Assembly (NCBI GenBank): GCA_002785065.1
Contig: PFLI01000053.1
Location: 1 to 5,444 of the forward strand
Origin: Candidatus Roizmanbacteria bacterium CG_4_10_14_0_8_um_filter_33_9
GTDB taxonomy: Bacteria > Patescibacteriota > Microgenomatia > UBA1406 > GWC2-37-13
Reading direction: 5' to 3'
Length of the DNA stretch: 5,444 nucleotides
Positions 1-2,942 of the stretch are shown here, piece by piece. The position numbers and the translations under genes are program-made. Under the pieces are notes generated by a model that did not search any database, was not told the DNA's origin, and saw nothing but the letters and a program-made list of their open reading frames with translations. The first letter of the stretch is position 1. Every line of letters starts with the position of its first letter.

Positions 1-7
1 TACTTTA

Positions 8-81
8 GCCCCCATCGTCTAGCGGCCTAGGACGACACGTTCTCAACGTGTAGATCGCCGGTTCGAATCCGACTGGGGGTA
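8..81 (+). tRNA. tRNA-Glu, anticodon CTC
   Basis: A full cloverleaf can be drawn by eye. The acceptor stem pairs 8-14 with 74-80, including a G8-T80 wobble. The D stem pairs 17-20 with 30-33, and the anticodon stem pairs 35-39 with 47-51. The anticodon loop TTCTCAA gives CTC at 42-44, which reads the glutamate codon GAG. The T loop is TTCGAAT at 62-68 on stem 57-61/69-73. That stem contains one mismatch, C58 against A72. Base 81 (A) would be the discriminator. The next bases are CTA, so CCA is not encoded and must be added after transcription. The last 16 bases of the gene, plus one more, recur perfectly at 439-455. Confidence 0.95.
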
Positions 82-82
82 C
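66..82 (+). repeat. 17-bp direct repeat, copy 1 (tRNA 3' end)
   Basis: AATCCGACTGGGGGTAC covers the 3' half of the T loop, the 3' T stem, the 3' acceptor strand, the discriminator and one more base. It is identical to 439-455. The match stops at both ends: 57-65 does not resemble 430-438, and 83-87 does not resemble 456-460. This is the layout expected of an att-like duplication left by insertion at a tRNA 3' end. Confidence 0.9.
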
Positions 83-85
83 TAG

Positions 86-104
86 CCTTCGCTGAAGCTA
101 CGGC
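86..104 (+). repeat. 19-bp motif, left inverted copy
   Basis: The reverse complement of this stretch is GCCGTAGCTTCAGCGAAGG, which matches 371-389 at 17 of 19 positions and 416-434 at 14 of 19. It lies between the tRNA and the GIY-YIG start. The same region contains CTAGCC (82-87) and GGCTAG (102-107), so it could also fold locally. Confidence 0.75.
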
Positions 105-118
105 TAGCAAGCCAGAAA

Positions 119-433
119 ATGAAAATGTACTACATTTATATTCTCTGGAATTCTACAACTCAGCGATACTATATCGGTTATACCCCTGATTTAAGAAGCC
201 GATTAAAAACTCACCAATTAGGTAATGTAAAATCTACAAAATCAGATCTACATTATGTTTTGAAATGGTATTGTGGTTTTCCTTATAGAGATATGGCGTT
301 AAATATGGAGAAATATTTGAAAACCGGGTCAGGAAGAGCATTTATGAAAAAAAGGCTTCTTAAATCAAGTGCCGTAGCTTTAGAGAAGGATAATTACTCA
401 TCGGATGTTTCACCCGCCGAAGCCTTGGCGTAG
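119..433 (+). CDS. small GIY-YIG nuclease-domain protein
   Basis: This 104-residue protein is almost entirely one GIY-YIG nuclease domain, a fold that cuts DNA with a tyrosine nucleophile and one metal ion. The GIY-equivalent is Y5-I6-Y7 and the YIG is Y18-I19-G20. The conserved arginine is R28 in the D-L-x-S-R-L-K-T-H segment, and the catalytic glutamate is E64. The ending YLKTGSGRAFMKKRLL (residues 66-81) is typical of the small SLX1-like/UPF0213-type subgroup. No DNA-binding domain is attached. The ATG at 119 and the one at 125 are both possible; family members usually begin MYYxYIL, which favours 125. Neither has a clear ribosome binding site. The last 20 or so residues are encoded by the repeat motifs at 371-389 and 416-434 and look like read-through of element sequence. 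Its position against tRNA-Glu suggests homing into tRNA 3' ends. The domain call is sure; the role is inferred. Confidence 0.92.
   Translation: MKMYYIYILWNSTTQRYYIGYTPDLRSRLKTHQLGNVKSTKSDLHYVLKWYCGFPYRDMALNMEKYLKTGSGRAFMKKRLLKSSAVALEKDNYSSDVSPAEALA
371..389 (+). repeat. 19-bp motif, right copy 1
   Basis: GCCGTAGCTTTAGAGAAGG is inverted relative to 86-104, with 17 of 19 positions matching. It lies inside the GIY-YIG reading frame, where it encodes A-V-A-L-E-K, so the end of the protein is built from the repeat. Confidence 0.75.
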
Positions 434-434
434 G
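416..434 (+). repeat. 19-bp motif, right copy 2 (degenerate)
   Basis: GCCGAAGCCTTGGCGTAGG has the same orientation as the copy at 371-389 and matches it at 14 of 19 positions, starting 45 bp further on. It supplies the stop codon TAG (431-433) of the GIY-YIG gene and ends 4 bp before the second tRNA-end copy. CGCC (415-418) and GGCG (427-430) can also pair locally. Confidence 0.6.
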
Positions 435-438
435 AGGG

Positions 439-455
439 AATCCGACTGGGGGTAC
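439..455 (+). repeat. 17-bp direct repeat, copy 2 (orphan tRNA 3' end)
   Basis: AATCCGACTGGGGGTAC is identical to 66-82 but has no tRNA 5' part in front of it, so it is not a second tRNA gene. It is best read as the original 3' end of tRNA-Glu, displaced 373 bp when the element entered and replaced by the copy now at 66-82. Confidence 0.88.
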
Positions 456-459
456 ATTA

Positions 460-496
460 GAAACAGTTCCCGCAAAAAAAGCAGGATTACTGTTTC
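460..496 (+). terminator. strong hairpin with A7 loop, possible tRNA terminator
   Basis: GAAACAGT (460-467) pairs perfectly with ACTGTTTC (489-496). Inside it, TCCCGC (468-473) pairs with GCAGGA (481-486) apart from one C-A mismatch, with two bulged T (487-488). The loop is seven A (474-480). It starts 4 bases after the orphan tRNA end, so before the insertion it would have stood directly behind tRNA-Glu. No long T tract follows (TTATGTCC), so a classic Rho-independent terminator is not certain. It may be a processing or stability hairpin instead. Confidence 0.5.
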
Positions 497-500
497 TTAT

Positions 501-631
501 GTCCTCCTAACATCGCTCTTCAAGACGTGGGAGTTTATCCTGAGAATAATCGAAGGAAATAGTACTGACCTGCCCGCAATGTTACGCATAGCGTTGCAGG
601 CGGGAAAGTCTTGAAGCAAGATCAGGAGGAC
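501..631. repeat. 131-bp palindromic unit, MITE-like or structured RNA
   Basis: The outer arms GTCCTCCT (501-508) and AGGAGGAC (624-631) are exact complements. After an unmatched stretch, CTTCAAGAC (518-526) and GTCTTGAAG (608-616) are also exact complements. Together they form imperfect terminal inverted repeats of about 24-26 bp. TTAT stands immediately outside both ends (497-500 and 632-635), as a 4-bp target duplication would. A further long hairpin occupies 569-604. There is no coding capacity. It could be a miniature inverted-repeat element or a folded RNA; the flanking TTAT favours the first, the internal wobble pairs the second. An AT-rich 4-bp repeat could arise by chance. Confidence 0.55.
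569..604 (+). other. 16-bp hairpin with CGCA loop
   Basis: CCTGCCCGCAATG (569-581) pairs with CGTTGCAGGCGGG (592-604). The stem continues through T582-G591, T583-A590 and A584-T589 to a CGCA loop (585-588). Of 16 pairs, one is mismatched (C575-A598) and three are G-T wobbles (571/602, 580/593, 582/591). Read as plus-strand RNA the wobbles pair; on the minus strand they would be A-C mismatches, with only one gain there. This favours a plus-strand transcript. It lies at the centre of the 501-631 palindromic unit. Confidence 0.55.
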
Positions 632-823
632 TTATTTTTCACTAAAACTACAGATATCAGGCTTTTAAAATGAATAAAAGAAAAATAAAGTGTTAAGCAG
701 CAAGTTATAGCAACCAATTCAACTCCAGAGATTAATAATACTCTCCCTCGCATTTCTTTTTTATTAACTCAGCCATTCTATTTTTGAGAATTTTCGATTT
801 TTTTATTATCTATATATTCAATA
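632..823. other. AT-rich gap with no recognised gene
   Basis: This stretch separates the palindromic unit from the 3' end of the minus-strand genes. It is full of A and T runs. I find no coding frame of note and no GC-rich hairpin followed by a T tract that would clearly end the minus-strand transcript. With 456-631 it forms a region of about 370 bp without a supported protein gene. Confidence 0.6.
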
Positions 824-1282
824 TTATTTATAACTATCTTTAATCATAGAATTATAGTCATGACATTGAATTATGTTTTGTTGGTCCTTAATGTCTTGCC
901 ATATAAAATCATATCGACTGTCATTATCAAAGATTGGGTATTTCACTCTAAAGTAACTTCCTACCGATGGTTCCATCCCGTCTCCTGAGCCCTCTAACGC
1001 TAAACATCCTAAATCTGGAGAAAAATCCTCATTCAGAAATTGAGCAGATAACAGTACAACTAATCCACAAGTAGCTTCAACTAAGTTTTTTATATTAGCA
1101 TGTCTAAAATTTGTGTGAATATCATGCATCACACCGTTATAGTATTGATACCATTTTAGTCCTTTATTTTCAGTCCATTTACTGAATGGTTTAAACTTAC
1201 CATATTTTCCATCCCACCTAGGTAATACAACTTCATACGCAGATAACATATGTGTCTTTTCTAATAAACAGTAGTCAGACAT
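824..1282 (-). CDS. unknown protein, C-terminal part of an interrupted gene
   Basis: This 152-residue frame most likely is the second part of one gene whose first part is 1286-1654. Its ATG lies in the same frame as the upstream part, one codon after the TGA at 1286-1288. It probably begins inside the original protein rather than at a true start, and no good ribosome binding site precedes it. It contains a helix with K-W-Y-Q-Y-Y-N-G-V-M-H-D-I-H (about residues 43-56), then N-L-V-E-A-T-C-G-L-V-V-L-L-S-A-Q-F (about 66-82). The arrangement recalls HEPN-like helical proteins, but the usual R-x4-6-H ribonuclease motif is not clear. The C-terminus contains Y-F-R-V-K-Y-P and a Trp-rich end. I do not recognise a named family. 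It could still be made separately by restart at this ATG. Confidence 0.7.
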   Translation of the reverse strand: MSDYCLLEKTHMLSAYEVVLPRWDGKYGKFKPFSKWTENKGLKWYQYYNGVMHDIHTNFRHANIKNLVEATCGLVVLLSAQFLNEDFSPDLGCLALEGSGDGMEPSVGSYFRVKYPIFDNDSRYDFIWQDIKDQQNIIQCHDYNSMIKDSYK

Positions 1283-1285
1283 GTT

Positions 1286-1288
1286 TCA
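1286..1288 (-). other. in-frame TGA joining two halves of one gene
   Basis: On the minus strand the codons run AAG TAT TGA AAC ATG TCT GAC. The TGA ends the 122-residue frame, and the ATG of the 152-residue frame follows in the same phase. Replacing this single codon gives one continuous 275-residue frame (1654 to 824). One base change, for example TGG to TGA, explains it. A general UGA reassignment is unlikely because hsdS ends in TGA and neighbouring genes contain no in-frame TGA. Confidence 0.85.
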
Positions 1289-1654
1289 ATACTTTTCTTT
1301 CTTTCTGGTATAACCATTCTCACGTAAAATAGCTTTACAATTTGTTTCTACTTCAATACATACACGAATAAACAACTCATGAATTCTGTATGAATAAGAT
1401 CTTTTGTTTTTATCTACTGGCTCAACATATTCAAAAATTTTCTGGATATCATTTTGTATTAATAAAAAAGATCGAATATATTTTTCGGGTGAGTTAGCAT
1501 AATTCGAGTGTTTAATATATCCGGAATTTCCACTATTACTGTACGAACCATCTCTTAATTGTCTAACAGTCCTTTTATAAGGCATTTTCAATCCCATATA
1601 TATTGTCCGATCCCAGTAAATATGTAAATTTCCCATTTGGGATTGACTAAGCAT
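1286..1654 (-). CDS. unknown protein, N-terminal part of an interrupted gene
   Basis: This 122-residue frame is probably the first part of a 275-residue protein cut by the TGA at 1286-1288. The middle reads P-E-K-Y-I-R-S-F-L-L-I-Q-N-D-I-Q-K-I-F-E-Y-V-E-P, followed by Y-R-I-H-E-L-F-I-R-V-C-I-E-V-E-T-N-C-K-A-I-L, two amphipathic helices. From memory only, larger unnamed proteins with this pattern continue past this point through a W-N-M-x-D-Y stretch, which fits the in-frame join. The ATG at 1654 is possible, but the one at 1585 (protein starting MPYKRT) may be the real start. Both follow a GGGATTGA stretch, with GGGA 6-7 bases ahead. The gene lies 42 bp after the PIN gene on the same strand and is likely co-transcribed with it. 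The function is unknown; a HEPN-like partner to the PIN protein is a guess. Confidence 0.7.
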   Translation of the reverse strand: MLSQSQMGNLHIYWDRTIYMGLKMPYKRTVRQLRDGSYSNSGNSGYIKHSNYANSPEKYIRSFLLIQNDIQKIFEYVEPVDKNKRSYSYRIHELFIRVCIEVETNCKAILRENGYTRKKEKY

Positions 1655-1665
1655 TTATCAATCCC
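1639..1665 (-). promoter_or_regulatory. 8-bp inverted repeat around a start codon
   Basis: GGGATTGA (1639-1646) and TCAATCCC (1658-1665) are exact complements with 11 bases between them. In the minus-strand transcript the hairpin loop would hold the ATG at 1652-1654, hiding that start and its GGGA. A further copy of the arm lies at 1588-1595, just before the second candidate ATG at 1585. It could control translation, bind a protein, or be a leftover of a short duplication. There is no T tract, so it is not a clear terminator. Confidence 0.45.
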
Positions 1666-1696
1666 TTACCTTCCAGAAAACCGTTCTCACTAAATT

Positions 1697-2809
1697 TTAG
1701 TAAGTTATTACCCTTTTAAGAATAAGGTTGGTATATTTTCCGTCTTTTTCGTCAATAATAGCCTCAACATTAATTGGTCTGTTTACTATTTTTTCGACTG
1801 TTTGAAGATATAGTGATGGATAGGTGGATTTTATCTTTTCGTATTCAGCGGGTGTGGATATTGGAAACTTTGGTTTATTAAAGAAGTTATATGGACTTAC
1901 TTGCAACCTAAAATCAACATTTACAGTAAAAGTAATGTTTTCCATATTAGCTGGTAAAGGTTCAGATTTCCGAGTTAAACTTGGGAAAGCAGCACTAATA
2001 TTCTTTGGTGTAGCTTCAATTACTTTATCTATATTACCAAATATTTTCTCTTCTTCTTTGAATAGAATAAAATCTCCTCGTAAAAAATCTGCGCTTACTT
2101 GTGCATTTTCGACTACATACTTAAAAATTGTATTCTTTTGTGTTTGAAGGTATTCTAATATCCTTTTACTTTGAGCAGAAAAATAATCAACAGCCTTTTT
2201 ATGCTTTAATTTATCCAAATAATCAAAGCACTGAGAAAAGTTGTTCATCACTTTAACGTTTTTTCCCTGTAGGTGTTGTCTTATTTCTTCATGTTGGAAT
2301 ATATTATCGTTTGTTATAAGTATTCCATCTCGAAAATTATGCTTTTTCATATCCTCGACTATACTTAAAAGCATAATCATATCCCTAAATCCTTTTTCAC
2401 CCTTCTCTTCAAACGGTTTGGTTTTCTTAGCGGCTAATATAATTAGTTTTCTTATTGAAATTTTTCGTGTCGTTTTAACCCCTCTCATCTCAGCTTCTCT
2501 GATATACTGGTTAACTTTAGACGCTAATGAAGGAAACAGTTTTTTAGGAACTTTATATTCTGGTTGAGTAATGTTTAAAAGTAAATTTGTTTTCTTAATA
2601 GCCTGTTTTATCCTATCAATTTCTGACAAAACTTCTCTTCGTTGCATATAATACCACTCATAAACCACCACCTCTGGAACTGCTAGACCAATACTATTAG
2701 ATTTACAAAATTCTTTTAATTTGAGATATTCAACATTTGAAATTCCAAAGGTAAGTTCTCGCAGTGCGTTTGTATCGAAATATATTACATGAGGAAAATT
2801 ATCTGTCAT
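1697..2809 (-). CDS. PIN-domain protein, probable ribonuclease (DUF4935-like)
   Basis: The first half is a PIN nuclease domain. From the ATG at 2809 the acidic residues are D12 in V-I-Y-F-D-T-N, E51 in V-V-V-Y-E-W, D143 in K-G-F-R-D-M-I-M-L and D168 in I-T-N-D. This is the usual four-acid metal site, apparently complete. PIN proteins cut single-stranded RNA. The long insert between E51 and D143 and the K-G-F-x-D motif suggest the DUF4935 type rather than small VapC toxins. Residues from about 180 to 370 form an unrecognised C-terminal region. A TTG at 2821 in the same frame would add four residues and has AAGAG close upstream, so it is an alternative start. The gene sits between hsdR and the interrupted unknown gene, all on the minus strand, with its own candidate promoter. 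No small antitoxin gene adjoins it. A defence or RNA-decay role is inferred. Confidence 0.85.
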   Translation of the reverse strand: MTDNFPHVIYFDTNALRELTFGISNVEYLKLKEFCKSNSIGLAVPEVVVYEWYYMQRREVLSEIDRIKQAIKKTNLLLNITQPEYKVPKKLFPSLASKVNQYIREAEMRGVKTTRKISIRKLIILAAKKTKPFEEKGEKGFRDMIMLLSIVEDMKKHNFRDGILITNDNIFQHEEIRQHLQGKNVKVMNNFSQCFDYLDKLKHKKAVDYFSAQSKRILEYLQTQKNTIFKYVVENAQVSADFLRGDFILFKEEEKIFGNIDKVIEATPKNISAAFPSLTRKSEPLPANMENITFTVNVDFRLQVSPYNFFNKPKFPISTPAEYEKIKSTYPSLYLQTVEKIVNRPINVEAIIDEKDGKYTNLILKRVITY

Positions 2810-2851
2810 ATCATAAATCAATTACTCTTGATAAAAAATGCTTCGGTTACG

Positions 2852-2878
2852 ATTATAATTAAATGAACCCTTTCCCAA
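2852..2878 (-). promoter_or_regulatory. candidate sigma-70 promoter for the PIN gene
   Basis: On the minus strand a perfect TATAAT lies at 2857-2852. TTGGGA at 2878-2873 is a partial -35 match with a 15-base spacer, shorter than ideal. Transcription would start near 2845, about 25-35 bases before the PIN start. In DNA this AT-rich a TATAAT can occur by chance, but the position is right. Confidence 0.4.
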
Positions 2879-2883
2879 ATAGC

Positions 2884-2910
2884 TCTTATATTAGATTTTT
2901 TCCTATAAGA
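2884..2910. repeat. 7-bp inverted repeat between hsdR and the PIN gene
   Basis: TCTTATA (2884-2890) and TATAAGA (2904-2910) are exact complements around 13 bases. The site is just upstream of the candidate -35 of the PIN gene and about 33 bp past the end of hsdR. It may be an operator or a weak hairpin behind hsdR. The stem is AT-rich and no T tract follows it on either strand, so a terminator call is not supported. Confidence 0.35.
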
Positions 2911-2942
2911 TTCATTGTTTATGTTTATATTTTTTTGAGAGT

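Larger units (their letters stand above)
83..455 (+). mobile_element. putative mini-element in tRNA-Glu carrying a GIY-YIG gene
   Basis: The unit runs from just after the tRNA 3' end to the end of the second tRNA-end copy, about 373 bp. It holds one small GIY-YIG endonuclease gene, an inverted 19-bp motif near each end (86-104 against 371-389, with a third weaker copy at 416-434), and a 17-bp direct repeat that keeps the tRNA whole. No integrase or transposase is present. Elements in tRNA genes are usually placed by tyrosine recombinases, so a lone nuclease suggests homing or mobilisation in trans. The repeats are seen directly; mobility is inferred. Confidence 0.6.

Noticed and set aside
439..455. 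A second tRNA gene at the orphan 3' end
   Set aside because: Only the 3' T-loop and acceptor parts are present. Upstream bases come from the GIY-YIG gene and cannot form the D and anticodon arms.
405..614. A plus-strand open frame of 69 codons crossing the end of the GIY-YIG gene, the orphan tRNA end and both hairpins
   Set aside because: Its sequence is dictated by repeats and palindromes, it has no ribosome binding site, and it matches no family I know. It is most likely chance read-through of structured DNA.
501..631. Retron-type non-coding RNA (outer arms closing an inner long hairpin)
   Set aside because: The general shape is similar, but no reverse transcriptase gene is in the window and the space downstream (632-823) has no coding frame.
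501..631. Integron attC site
   Set aside because: The ends do not carry the RYYYAAC and GTTRRRY core boxes in the right places; TCCTAAC at 504-510 is only a partial match with no partner, and no integrase is seen.
824..1654. Alternative genetic code with UGA as Trp or Gly
   Set aside because: hsdS ends with TGA exactly at the hsdR start, where the protein end looks normal, and the long hsdR and PIN frames contain no TGA. One isolated TGA is better explained by mutation or read-through.
1697..2821. Classical VapC toxin of a VapBC pair
   Set aside because: The protein is far longer than VapC (about 130 residues), has a large insert in the PIN domain and an extra C-terminal region, and no small DNA-binding antitoxin gene precedes it.
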